A stretch of DNA of 64,000 nt from an uncultured Prevotella sp. (GTDB lineage: Bacteria > Bacteroidota > Bacteroidia > Bacteroidales > Bacteroidaceae): NCBI GenBank assembly GCA_934272845.1, contig CAKQSF010000001.1, positions 124,001 to 188,000 of the forward strand, given 5' to 3'. Positions 1-7,690 of the stretch are shown piece by piece; within the stretch, counting starts at the first letter, position 1, and each line of letters opens with the position of its first letter. The translations under genes and the position numbers were made by a program. The notes beneath the pieces are model-generated. The model saw only the letters and a program-made list of their open reading frames with translations. It was not told the origin of the DNA and ran no database searches.

Positions 1-1410
1 GTCGAGACGTCTCCACGCTCTCTTCAGACGCAGGTCTGATCGTACTATGCCCACATAGTTAGCCATTATCTGTCCTACCTCAAGCACACTCTGCGTGATA
101 AGCACCTTTTCCTCGTTTGACAGTGTGCCCTCATCGTTCCATTCTGGTACCAGTGTATTGAAGTCATATTCGTCCACGTGCTCCAGTGAGTGGCGTGAAG
201 CAGTCTCGGCATATACTACCGCCTCAATGAGTGAGTTAGATGCCAAGCGGTTACCTCCATGCAGTCCGGTGCATGAACACTCGCCTATAGCATACAGGCG
301 CTTGATGCTTGAGCATCCGTTGAGGTCTACCTTTATGCCGCCGCACATATAGTGGGCTGCTGGGCGTACTGGTATATATTCCTTCGTTATATCAATGCCT
401 ATGGAGAGACACTTCTGATAGATGTTAGGGAAATGGTGTTTTGTCTCTTCTGGGTCCTTATGTGTCACATCAAGGCATACGTGGTCTATGCCGTGAATTT
501 TCATCTCCTTATCTATAGCACGTGCTACGATGTCACGTGGTGCTAATGACAGGCGCTCGTCATATTTCTCCATGAACGTCTCACCGTTAGGCAGACGCAG
601 TATGCCACCGTAACCACGCATTGCTTCTGTTATGAGGTAGGCAGGATGTGTTTCTCCTGGGTGATACAATGACGTTGGGTGGAACTGTACAAACTCCATG
701 TCGGCTACCGTTCCCTTTGCTCTGTACACCATTGCCTCGCCATCTCCTGTAGCGATGATAGGGTTAGTAGTTGTCTGATAAACTGCTCCGCAGCCGCCAG
801 TACACATCAGTGTTACTTTACTGAGATATGTATCAACCTTCTGTGTATCAGGATTCAGCACGTATGCACCATAGCACTCAATGTCTGGCGTACGACGAGT
901 AACCTCTACTCCGAGGTGATGCTGCGTAATAATCTCCACTGCAAAGTGGTTTTCCTTCACCTCAATGTTAGGAGTGTTACGTACGGCCTCTATCAGTCCG
1001 CGCTGTATCTCGGCACCTGTATCATCTGCATGGTGCAGTATTCTGAATTCTGAGTGACCTCCCTCGCGGTGCAGGTCGAACTCACCATCTTCCTTACGGT
1101 CGAAGTTCACGCCCCACTGCACGAGTTCTTTAATCTGCGATGGCGCCATGCGTACTACCTGTTCTACTGCTGCACGGTCTGAAATAAAGTCACCGGCAAC
1201 CATAGTATCATGTATATGCTTTTCGAAATTGTCAACGATTACATTCGTCACCGATGCCACGCCACCCTGCGCAAAATTAGTATTAGCCTCTTCAAGCGTT
1301 GTCTTACAGATAAGGCATATCTTGCCCTTGTGTGCCCTTGCTACCTTAAGGGCGTAACTCATGCCGGCTACACCAGAACCGATAATGAGGAAGTCGTATT
1401 TATATACCAT
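1..1410 (-). CDS. nadB: L-aspartate oxidase, C-terminus outside window
   Basis: FAD enzyme that oxidises L-aspartate to iminoaspartate, the first step of de novo NAD synthesis; cytoplasmic. Reading the minus strand from the ATG at 1410 gives an open frame of 470 codons to the window edge. It begins MVYKYDFLIIGSG with the dinucleotide-binding motif GSGVAGMSYAL, then has NFAQGGVASV, HHADDTGAEIQ and, near the visible end, the family signature GGNRLASNSL. Typical NadB is about 520-540 residues, so roughly the last 50-70 are missing. It has its own promoter at 1464-1494. The sibling genes nadA and nadC are not in the window. Fumarate reductase and succinate dehydrogenase flavoproteins are related, but the order and wording of the motifs favour NadB. 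Confidence 0.93.
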   Translation of the reverse strand, partial: MVYKYDFLIIGSGVAGMSYALKVARAHKGKICLICKTTLEEANTNFAQGGVASVTNVIVDNFEKHIHDTMVAGDFISDRAAVEQVVRMAPSQIKELVQWGVNFDRKEDGEFDLHREGGHSEFRILHHADDTGAEIQRGLIEAVRNTPNIEVKENHFAVEIITQHHLGVEVTRRTPDIECYGAYVLNPDTQKVDTYLSKVTLMCTGGCGAVYQTTTNPIIATGDGEAMVYRAKGTVADMEFVQFHPTSLYHPGETHPAYLITEAMRGYGGILRLPNGETFMEKYDERLSLAPRDIVARAIDKEMKIHGIDHVCLDVTHKDPEETKHHFPNIYQKCLSIGIDITKEYIPVRPAAHYMCGGIKVDLNGCSSIKRLYAIGECSCTGLHGGNRLASNSLIEAVVYAETASRHSLEHVDEYDFNTLVPEWNDEGTLSNEEKVLITQSVLEVGQIMANYVGIVRSDLRLKRAWRRLD

Positions 1411-1463
1411 TGCTTTTATTGTTGTTTATCCCTGTATCTATTGAGATATTTATATAAGATGTG

Positions 1464-1494
1464 CAAAGTTACACAGTTTTTTCGATAACTCCAA
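1464..1494 (-). promoter_or_regulatory. nadB promoter (-33/-7)
   Basis: On the minus strand a TAACTTTG box (1464-1471) is preceded by TTG (1492-1494) with a 20-base gap, the Bacteroidetes sigma-A pattern. It lies about 54 bases before the nadB ATG. Confidence 0.65.
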
Positions 1495-1506
1495 ATTTCT
1501 GATTAA

Positions 1507-1536
1507 GTAATATTTAAGTTATTTTTTCACCGTCAC
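1507..1536. mobile_element. possible remnant end of the TWA-flanked element family
   Basis: Short segment beginning GTAATATT and ending TTTTTTCACCGTCAC. The beginning resembles the left end of the copy at 63238 and the end resembles the right end of the copy at 6580-6775. The roughly 170-base interior is absent. It could be a deletion scar or chance in AT-rich DNA. Confidence 0.3.
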
Positions 1537-1620
1537 GTAACGACTTTTTTCTTGTTCTCCGAGTGCTTCTAAAATGGTTTTTCTTTTTCGCTGATTATCA
1601 GGTTGTTACAAAACGCATTG

Positions 1621-1698
1621 TAATTTGGGCTTAATTACATCGTAATTAGGCCTTAATTACAATGTAATTTGGGCTTAATTACATTGTGATTTGGGTGC
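1621..1698. repeat. three 22-bp tandem units plus a partial fourth
   Basis: Units 1621-1642, 1643-1664 and 1665-1686 read approximately TAATTTGGGCTTAATTACAT plus two bases, followed by a truncated unit (TGATTTGGGTGC). Each unit is partly self-complementary (GTAATTnGGC against GCCnAATTAC). They lie between nadB and the chromate transporter genes, which are divergently transcribed. Related wording recurs near 10610-10645 and 24363-24415. Confidence 0.75.
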
Positions 1699-1769
1699 TT
1701 TCACTTTTATGCTGGTTTATTGTTGCCATGCGATGACATTAAACTGTCATAAAAATAACATATAAAAAG

Positions 1770-1800
1770 TTGGGAGATAGCAGTTTTTTTTGTAATTTTG
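1770..1800 (+). promoter_or_regulatory. promoter of the chromate transporter pair
   Basis: TTG at 1770-1772 and TAATTTTG at 1793-1800 with a 20-base gap, about 36 bases upstream of the first ATG. Confidence 0.6.
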
Positions 1801-1836
1801 CAGATTAAAGTGATGCTTAAAATATAACACACATAT

Positions 1837-2373
1837 ATGAACCGAACTCTTTTCTTGACATTCTTTCGCATAGGACTGTTCACCCTGGGTGGTGGCTATG
1901 CCATGATACCACTCATTGAAGCGGAGATTGTTGACAAACGTAAGTGGATAGACAAGGATATGTTTCTTGACCTGATAGCCGTGGCTCAGTCCTGTCCTGG
2001 CGTTTTCGCTATCAATCTTTCCATATTCATCGGCTACAGACTGAGGGGTATCCCCGGGGCTGTCGTTACTACTCTTGGCACGGCTATGCCCTCATTGCTA
2101 ATTATACTGGCTATCGCTATGTTCTTCCAAAACTTTCAAGATGTGCCATGGGTGGCAGCAGCGTTCGCGGGCATACGACCTGCTGTGGTGGCGCTGATAG
2201 CCATTCCTACATGGAACATGGCGAAAAGTGCTGGCATAAGCCTCATTAACTGTTGGATTCCTATTGCCTCTGCCATGCTGATATGGCTACTGGGAGTAAA
2301 CCCTATTTATATTATCCTTGCCGCTGGCATTGGTGGATACGTCTATGGGCAGTTCATTAAACCAAGTGAGTAA
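1837..2373 (+). CDS. chromate transporter, first half-size subunit
   Basis: Half-length CHR-family membrane protein of 178 residues. It starts MNRTLFLTFFRIGLFTLGGG and contains the conserved GGGYAMIPLIEAEIV stretch followed by the CPG-type motif SCPGVFAINLSIFIGYR. About five or six hydrophobic segments are visible. The next gene, 9 bases downstream, encodes the partner half, so this is a short-chain CHR pair that probably works as a heterodimer. The family is known for chromate/sulfate exchange or efflux; the actual substrate here is not shown by sequence. It has its own promoter at 1770-1800. Confidence 0.88.
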   Translation: MNRTLFLTFFRIGLFTLGGGYAMIPLIEAEIVDKRKWIDKDMFLDLIAVAQSCPGVFAINLSIFIGYRLRGIPGAVVTTLGTAMPSLLIILAIAMFFQNFQDVPWVAAAFAGIRPAVVALIAIPTWNMAKSAGISLINCWIPIASAMLIWLLGVNPIYIILAAGIGGYVYGQFIKPSE

Positions 2374-2382
2374 AAAAGACCT

Positions 2383-2958
2383 ATGATTTTCCTTACATTA
2401 TTTTATACATTCTTTATCATCGGTGCCTTTGGTTTCGGAGGTGGCTACGGCATGTTGTCGCTCATACAGCATGAGGTGGTTGTAAACCACCACTGGATGA
2501 CATCGGCTGAGTTTACCAACATCGTAGCCATATCACAAATGACACCTGGACCTATCGGTATCAACAGTGCAACGTACTGTGGTTATACCGCGGTGCACCA
2601 CGCTACTGACAGCATGTTGCTCGGCATACTGGGCAGTGTTACCTCTACATTCGCGCTCATTCTGCCGTCTTTCATCCTTATGCTGCTCATAAGCAAAATG
2701 TTTCTTAAATACATGCAGTCTCAACCTGTACAGAGTGTTTTCCTGGGTTTGCGACCTGCCGTGGTTGGACTGCTTGCCGCTGCTACATTGCTACTGTGCA
2801 ACAGCGAGAACTTCGATGCACCATCCCACTCGCCTTGGCACTTCTGGGTTTCTATAACACTGTTTATCGCTACGTTCGTAGGAGTAAAGATAGTAAAAGT
2901 TAACCCTATACGCATGATTGTCTACGCTGCTTTCGCCGGACTGATATTACTGTATTAA
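2383..2958 (+). CDS. chromate transporter, second half-size subunit
   Basis: Second short-chain CHR protein, 191 residues, clearly paralogous to the gene 9 bases upstream. It shares the N-terminal FGFGGGYGMLSLIQHEVV and the MTPGPIGINSATYCGY motif, with SQMTPGP replacing SCPGV. Several membrane segments and the LRPAVVGLLAAA stretch match the same region of its neighbour (IRPAVVALIAI). The tight spacing implies co-transcription and a two-subunit carrier. A substrate other than chromate remains possible. Confidence 0.88.
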   Translation: MIFLTLFYTFFIIGAFGFGGGYGMLSLIQHEVVVNHHWMTSAEFTNIVAISQMTPGPIGINSATYCGYTAVHHATDSMLLGILGSVTSTFALILPSFILMLLISKMFLKYMQSQPVQSVFLGLRPAVVGLLAAATLLLCNSENFDAPSHSPWHFWVSITLFIATFVGVKIVKVNPIRMIVYAAFAGLILLY

Positions 2959-2966
2959 GGTTAGTC

Positions 2967-3065
2967 GTTTAGTGGTTTGGTTGTTTAGCCGTTTAGTTAT
3001 ATGTTAACGTCATAACAGATAACTTTTTCATACGACCAAACGACTAAACAACCAAACCACTAAAC
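2967..3065. repeat. inverted repeat with 22-bp perfect arms
   Basis: Left arm 2967-2988 and right arm 3044-3065 are perfect reverse complements (GTTTAGTGGTTTGGTTGTTT... against ...AAACAACCAAACCACTAAAC). The right arm belongs to a 16-base tandem unit (CAACCAAACCACTAAA) repeated twice up to about 3080, ending just before the ATG at 3094. No T-run follows, so a simple terminator is unlikely. Confidence 0.7.
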
Positions 3066-3093
3066 AACCAAACCACTAAACGACAAACCAACC

Positions 3094-3465
3094 ATGGGAA
3101 GAAATAAATATTCTGAAACTGAAATATTCGAGATAGCCAAACTACTCAAGTTAAAAGAAAGGGCAAACAGACTTAAGGATAAGGCTATACGACATGAGTT
3201 AAGAGTTGATTACGAGTTTAACATCTCTGACTTCAACGAACCTGGCAAGAAGTTCGGGCTTAACGAATTGTATGCTGCCATAGAACGCAGAGCAATTGTT
3301 ATACTGGATGATGCTACCATCGCTGCCATGAAGGAGAAACGTGCTCGCGACAAACAGCGTGACGAGGAACAGCAATTGCTTGAAAACGCTGAGATTAAAA
3401 ACGAGACGACTGACTGGAAAAAAGCCCTCGAGGAGTGGAACGACTACTACGGGGAAGAGAAATAA
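3094..3465 (+). CDS. small hydrophilic protein of unknown function
   Basis: 123 residues, soluble and strongly charged, with no signal peptide or membrane segment. The N-terminal half is Lys/Arg-rich (KLLKLKERANRLKDKAIRHELR). The C-terminal part (from about residue 80) is a charged, probably helical stretch (MKEKRARDKQRDEEQQLLEN) ending in an acidic tail, WNDYYGEEK. I do not recognise a family. It starts 29 bases after the right arm of a long inverted repeat and ends 11 bases before an inserted 194-bp element. Codon use and the lack of strong overlapping frames make it a probable real gene. Confidence 0.6.
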   Translation: MGRNKYSETEIFEIAKLLKLKERANRLKDKAIRHELRVDYEFNISDFNEPGKKFGLNELYAAIERRAIVILDDATIAAMKEKRARDKQRDEEQQLLENAEIKNETTDWKKALEEWNDYYGEEK

Positions 3466-3476
3466 TGTTTTCTTAA

Positions 3477-3670
3477 GTAATGTTGAAAAAATAACTTACG
3501 CAGTTTTTACCTCAGATTGCTGAAATATTTTGGGGATATGAAGATGGAGCGATGTAAGCATCGTGACTGATGAATAGCCACAAAATAGCCAGCAAGATGA
3601 GATAAAAAATGCCGAAGGAAACATTACTCTAACAATATAGAAATTGACTAAGTTATTTTTTTAACATTAC
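3477..3670 (+). mobile_element. MITE-like element, copy 1 (short form, 194 bp)
   Basis: Starts GTAATGTTGAAAAAATAACT and ends AGTTATTTTTTTAACATTAC: terminal inverted repeats of about 22 bases. The interior is also imperfectly self-complementary (CTCAGATTGCTG against CAGCAAGATGAG, and CGATG-TAAG-CATCG at the tip), so the whole element could fold as a long hairpin. It is flanked by TAA on the left and TAT on the right, an imperfect 3-bp duplication. It holds no coding frame. Its right end lies 19 bases before the GNAT-nitrilase start. Confidence 0.8.
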
Positions 3671-3689
3671 TATAAACAAAGATTGTATT

Positions 3690-5219
3690 ATGGATCAGAA
3701 TCACAAAATTGAAAAGGTTGGACTTCGTAACCTTCACATGGAGGACTACGACCAACTGGCTAAGTCTTTCAAACGTATTTACGGTGGGTCAGACGTGTTC
3801 TGGACTCATGCGCAGATAAAAAAACTTATCACCATCTTCCCCGAAGGGCAGGTGGTGATTATTGTTGATGACAAGATTGTAGGGTGTGCACTGTCTATCA
3901 TCGTTAATTATAATAAGGTAAAGGGCGACCATACCTATGCACAGGTAACGGGCAACGAGACCTTTAACACGCATGACCCTAACGGAAACATCCTCTATGG
4001 CATTGAGGTCTTCATACACCCAGACTATCGCGGACTGCGACTGGCAAGACGTATGTATGAATATCGCAAGGAACTGTGCGAGAAACTTAACCTCAAAGCC
4101 ATCATGTTCGGCGGACGCATACCTAACTATCATAAGTACGCTGACCAGATGCGACCAAAGGAATACATAGAGAAGGTACGCTCACGCGAGATTTACGACC
4201 CTGTGCTCACATTCCAGTTGTCTAACGACTTCCACGTACGTCGCGTCATACGCAACTACCTGCCAAGCGATGAGGAAAGCGAACACTGCGCTACACTGCT
4301 GCAATGGGATAACATTTATTATCAACCACCTACGGACTCATACGTAGACAGGAAACCTAACGTGCGCATAGGACTGGTACAATGGCAGATGCGACCCTAC
4401 TCTTCTGTTGACGATCTATTTACGCAGGTGGAGTTCTTCGTTGACTCGGTCAGCGACTATAAGAGCGACTTCATACTGTTTCCTGAATACTTCAACGCAC
4501 CTTTGATGGCTAAGTTTAACGAAATGGGCGAGGCACAGAGCATTCGTGCCATGGCTCAATACACGGAACAGATTCGCGATCGCTTCCGCGAACTTGCCAT
4601 AGAGTATAACATTAACATCATCACGGGAAGCATGCCTTTCGTTAAAGAGGATGGCGCACTCTACAATGTAGGCTTCCTTTGCCGACGCGACGGTAGCGTA
4701 GATATGTACGAAAAAATACATGTTACACCTGATGAACAAAAGTGTTGGGGTCTGACAGGAGGTAGCCAGATACAGACTTTCGATACGGATTGCGGCAAGA
4801 TTGGTATCGTAATATGTTACGACGTGGAGTTTCCTGAACTATCACGACTTATGGCACAAGACGGAATGCAGATCCTCTTCGTGCCATTCATGACTGATAC
4901 ACAGAACGCTTACTCTCGTGTAAGGGTGTGCGCACAGGCTCGCGCTATTGAAAACGAATGTTACGTAGCAATAGCAGGCAGCGTGGGCAACCTGCCAAGA
5001 GTTCACAATATGGACATACAGTATGCTCAGAGTGCTGTGTTCACACCGTGTGACTTTGCCTTTCCTAACGATGGTAAACGCTCGGAGGCAACCGCTAACA
5101 CTGAGATGATTCTTATATCAGACGTTGACCTTAACCTGCTTAACGAACTACACACGTACGGCGCGGTAAGAAACTTGCGCGACCGACGCAAGGATTTGTA
5201 TGAGTTAAAGAAGAAATAG
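3690..5219 (+). CDS. GNAT acetyltransferase fused to a carbon-nitrogen hydrolase
   Basis: 509-residue two-domain cytoplasmic protein. Residues about 1-200 form a GNAT acetyltransferase: the VFIHPDYRGLRLARRMYEYR stretch holds the acetyl-CoA-binding R-G-x-x-L-A-R variant. Residues about 225-505 form a nitrilase-superfamily domain with all three catalytic residues: Glu near 266 (LFPEYFNAPL), Lys near 342 (YEKIHVTPDE) and Cys near 375 (IVICYDVEFPE). Amidase or N-carbamoyl hydrolase chemistry is likely, but the substrate is unknown. This fusion is found in other Bacteroidetes. The gene sits directly behind element copy 1 and 19 bases ahead of the sigma-54 activator gene. Confidence 0.9.
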   Translation: MDQNHKIEKVGLRNLHMEDYDQLAKSFKRIYGGSDVFWTHAQIKKLITIFPEGQVVIIVDDKIVGCALSIIVNYNKVKGDHTYAQVTGNETFNTHDPNGNILYGIEVFIHPDYRGLRLARRMYEYRKELCEKLNLKAIMFGGRIPNYHKYADQMRPKEYIEKVRSREIYDPVLTFQLSNDFHVRRVIRNYLPSDEESEHCATLLQWDNIYYQPPTDSYVDRKPNVRIGLVQWQMRPYSSVDDLFTQVEFFVDSVSDYKSDFILFPEYFNAPLMAKFNEMGEAQSIRAMAQYTEQIRDRFRELAIEYNINIITGSMPFVKEDGALYNVGFLCRRDGSVDMYEKIHVTPDEQKCWGLTGGSQIQTFDTDCGKIGIVICYDVEFPELSRLMAQDGMQILFVPFMTDTQNAYSRVRVCAQARAIENECYVAIAGSVGNLPRVHNMDIQYAQSAVFTPCDFAFPNDGKRSEATANTEMILISDVDLNLLNELHTYGAVRNLRDRRKDLYELKKK

Positions 5220-5238
5220 ATTATAGCGCATATTGCGT

Positions 5239-6579
5239 ATGAGCAGAATACTAATTGTAGAAGACGACTTAACGTTTGGCACTATCATACAGACTTTCCT
5301 TAAAAAGAAAGGATTTGATACGGAAAGAGTTACGTCTGTAAAGGCGGCACTGGGGCAGATTGAGGAGAATAAGGAATGGAGTCTTATTCTCTCTGACCTC
5401 AGATTGCCTGACCATGACGGACTGGTCTTGCTTCAATGGTTAAGAAAACACGGCATAGAGGTGCCGTTTATCGTCATGACTAGTTATGCAGAGGTGCAGA
5501 ACGCAGTGCTCGCCATGAAATCTGGAGCAACGGACTATATTGAGAAACCGTTCTCGCCTGATATTCTTATGGACAAGATTACCGATGCGCTTGCAGCAAG
5601 CGTACACGTAAAGGCTGGCTATAAGCAAAGCAATACGCCATCAGCATCTTCCTCACATCAGCAAAGATACATTGAGGGAAAGAGTGAAGCCTCACAACGT
5701 CTCTATGAATTCGTGGCGCTTGTTGCACCTACCCCTATGTCGGTACTGATACTCGGAGCAAGCGGAACGGGCAAAGAATACGTGGCACACCGCATACATG
5801 AACTAAGCCCAAGGGCTAAGAAGCCTTTCTTCGCACTTGACTGTGGGGCCATTCCTAAGGACGTTGCGGTATCAGAACTCTTCGGTCACGCCAAAGGAGC
5901 GTTCACCGGGGCTGATAATGACAAAAAGGGGGCATTCGAAATGGCTAATGGGGGCACACTGTTCCTCGACGAAGTGGGAAACCTTAACTATGAGGTGCAG
6001 GTGCAACTGCTGCGTGCCTTGCAGGAGCGCAAAATACGCCCATTAGGTAGTTCAAAGGAGATTGAGGTAGACATACGCCTTGTTTGCGCTACAAACGAAA
6101 ATCTTTCGCAGCGTGTTCAGGAAGGGAAATTCAGAGAAGACTTATACCATAGAATCAATGAATTTACCATATCTATGCCCGCTCTTAAGGATAGAGGAAC
6201 GGATTTGTTTCTCTTTGCTGACCTGTTCTTACAGAATGCTAACCAGGAACTGAACAGAAACGTTGTGGGGTTTGACAGCAAAGCGGCTGAGAGAATTGCC
6301 GCTTACGACTGGCCTGGAAACTTACGCGAACTTAATAACGTAGTAAAAAGGGCTACTCTGCTGACAAAAGGCAACCACATAGGGGTAGAAGAACTGGAGC
6401 AAAGCATGAACCATACTGCCACTGCAACGGAGAACTTCGTGCTGAGAGATGAGCAAGACGAACAGCAAAGGATTGAAGCAGCACTGAAGGCGGCTAACGG
6501 CAACAAGAGTAAGGCTGCCATGTTGCTTGGCGTTGATAGAAAGACTCTGTATAACAAATTAAAGAAATATGGCATGTAA
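5239..6579 (+). CDS. sigma-54-dependent response regulator (NtrC family)
   Basis: 446 residues with the canonical three domains. The receiver domain (about 1-115) carries the phospho-acceptor Asp53 in LILSDLRLPDHDG. The AAA+ sigma-54 interaction domain (about 145-375) has Walker A GASGTGKE, the sigma-54-contacting GAFTGA loop and Walker B GGTLFLDEVG. The Fis-type helix-turn-helix is at the C-terminus (KAAMLLGVDRKTLYNKLKKY). The ATG at 5239 is used because the frame upstream offers only a TTG. The stop codon doubles as the TAA target duplication of element copy 5. A sigma-54 promoter and a hybrid kinase gene lie immediately downstream, so it probably drives 7067-7300 after phosphorelay from 7691-10075 (inference). 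Confidence 0.93.
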   Translation: MSRILIVEDDLTFGTIIQTFLKKKGFDTERVTSVKAALGQIEENKEWSLILSDLRLPDHDGLVLLQWLRKHGIEVPFIVMTSYAEVQNAVLAMKSGATDYIEKPFSPDILMDKITDALAASVHVKAGYKQSNTPSASSSHQQRYIEGKSEASQRLYEFVALVAPTPMSVLILGASGTGKEYVAHRIHELSPRAKKPFFALDCGAIPKDVAVSELFGHAKGAFTGADNDKKGAFEMANGGTLFLDEVGNLNYEVQVQLLRALQERKIRPLGSSKEIEVDIRLVCATNENLSQRVQEGKFREDLYHRINEFTISMPALKDRGTDLFLFADLFLQNANQELNRNVVGFDSKAAERIAAYDWPGNLRELNNVVKRATLLTKGNHIGVEELEQSMNHTATATENFVLRDEQDEQQRIEAALKAANGNKSKAAMLLGVDRKTLYNKLKKYGM

Positions 6580-6775
6580 GTGACGGTAAAAAAATAACTT
6601 GGTACAATTTAGCGGAGTGGATTACATAAATGATATTTATTACCTTGTCATATCTTTTTGGATATTTTGAAGCCATTCATCAGTCACAATGCTCGCATTG
6701 CTCCATCTTCATGTCTCCAAACTATCTCAAAAATCTATGACATAAATTATACCAATTTATTTTTTCACCGTCACT
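6580..6775 (-). mobile_element. MITE-like element, copy 5 (diverged, inverted, 196 bp)
   Basis: Ends are GTGACGGTAAAAAAATAACT and its near-complement ending TTTTTTCACCGTCAC. It is flanked by TAA on both sides; the left TAA is the stop codon of the sigma-54 activator. The interior, read on the minus strand, contains ATGAAGATGGAG, a tip hairpin (CAATGCGAGCATTG) and GACTGATGAATGGC, matching the core of copies 1-4 although the terminal repeats differ at positions 3-8. Confidence 0.72.
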
Positions 6776-6828
6776 AAGTGACGGTAATAGTTAAAATAGA
6801 AACGCAATGTGGGGAAGTTCACACACCT

Positions 6829-6880
6829 ATTTCCACATAATTCCGTGGAAAAATTCCACAACTTTTCCACAACTTCCACA
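6829..6880. promoter_or_regulatory. array of TTCCACA boxes upstream of a sigma-54 promoter
   Basis: TTCCACA occurs at 6831, 6854, 6865 and 6874 on the plus strand, with an inverted GTGGAA at 6845-6850 forming TTCCAC-N8-GTGGAA. The array sits about 70-120 bases before the -24 element, the usual place for activator-binding sites. One copy reads TTTTCCACA, which also fits a loose DnaA-box consensus. Confidence 0.5.
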
Positions 6881-6950
6881 CACACTCAGAACTACTCAAC
6901 TCGTTATTAAGCACTAATTATCAACGCTTTACACATACAATACACATAGT

Positions 6951-6965
6951 TGGCACAGCGGTTGC
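6951..6965 (+). promoter_or_regulatory. sigma-54 (-24/-12) promoter
   Basis: TGGCACAGCGGTTGC matches the sigma-54 consensus TGGCAC-N5-TTGC, with exactly 10 bases between the invariant GG (6952-6953) and GC (6964-6965). Transcription should begin near 6977, giving an untranslated leader of about 90 bases before the ATG at 7067. The nearest upstream gene encodes a sigma-54 activator. Confidence 0.85.
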
Positions 6966-7066
6966 GATATAATATAGCGGGAACGGCAACGTAATAACAA
7001 CATCGCCAAACCCCAATGATTAAAAACAAACATATATTATATTAACAACTAAATTCTTTTAAGACT

Positions 7067-7300
7067 ATGAAAAAGTTCGCAATCGCAGCAGTAGCAGTAA
7101 TGATGATGGTATCATTTGGTAACGTATTCGCTTCTAACAACACCGTATCTGAACTTGAAGCAGCACCTGCAGATACCGTAGCACAGCCTGCTCCTGCAGA
7201 CAACCAAGCAGAGGCTGTTCCAACAACGCCTGCTGACAACAGCAACAATGCACAGGAAGCAACAACAACTGCACCTGCTGACACTACTGTTGCACAGTAA
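7067..7300 (+). CDS. small secreted Ala/Pro/Thr-rich protein, sigma-54 controlled
   Basis: 77 residues. Residues 1-22 (MKKFAIAAVAVMMMVSFGNV + FA) are a clean signal peptide with an A-x-A-like cleavage site (VFA-S). The mature part of about 55 residues is low-complexity, acidic and built from loose repeats around PAD (APADTVAQ, APADNQAE, TPADNSNN, APADTTVAQ). It has no Cys, no lipobox and no known domain. It is transcribed from the sigma-54 promoter at 6951 and ends in a strong terminator at 7359-7390, so it is its own unit. No family recognised; an envelope-stress or surface peptide is possible, but the function is unknown. Confidence 0.75.
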   Translation: MKKFAIAAVAVMMMVSFGNVFASNNTVSELEAAPADTVAQPAPADNQAEAVPTTPADNSNNAQEATTTAPADTTVAQ

Positions 7301-7358
7301 GAAACTGACTACAGGCATGATTTAGCATATAAAAAGCATTCCTTTAGGGTAAAGAAAG

Positions 7359-7397
7359 AGAAGGTGTGACGCATTAACGTCACACCTTCTTGTTTTT
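7359..7397 (+). terminator. terminator of the small secreted protein gene
   Basis: Perfect 13-bp stem AGAAGGTGTGACG (7359-7371) with CGTCACACCTTCT (7378-7390), 6-base loop, then TTGTTTTTA. Confidence 0.85.
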
Positions 7398-7453
7398 ATA
7401 TCATCACTTTCTGATTATAAAATCGCACGTAACTGGCCACGAGTAAACCTTAG

Positions 7454-7688
7454 TAAAGGGTGGTTCTATAAATTATCTTTTTTATATTTCGAGGCTATTG
7501 TCGAGGTCTAAGTGTAAGTGAGCGAAGCACAGCGAAGCGGAGGGGGGTGTAAAGACCATTGACTTATGCTGTGCATAACAACCGAACGCACTTCTGACTT
7601 GAACCGATAAGAGTCCGAAAGATAACGAAACGTCATTATAACTAATTAAGTTTCACATAACGGTGGTAATTCATAGAACCACTCTAAA
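7454..7688. repeat. 235-bp segment with 22-bp imperfect terminal inverted repeats
   Basis: Left end 7454-7475 (core GGTGGTTCTATAAATTA) and right end 7667-7688 (core TAATTCATAGAACCAC) match at about 18 of 22 positions as reverse complements. There is no coding frame inside. It fills the gap between the converging small-protein and kinase genes and differs in sequence from the TWA-flanked family. It may be a second kind of non-autonomous element or a large hairpin. Confidence 0.5.
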
Positions 7689-7690
7689 GT

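Noticed and set aside
95..1488. Several plus-strand open frames across the first 1.5 kb
   Set aside because: All lie opposite nadB, which is strongly supported on the minus strand.
6829..6880. TTCCACA cluster considered as oriC DnaA boxes
   Set aside because: Only one copy fits the DnaA consensus loosely, and there is no dnaA, no AT-rich unwinding region beside it, and a sigma-54 promoter directly downstream explains the position better. Kept as an alternative only.
7042..7284. 80-residue minus-strand frame opposite the small secreted protein
   Set aside because: It mirrors the Ala/Pro-rich codons of the plus-strand gene, which has a promoter, signal peptide and terminator.
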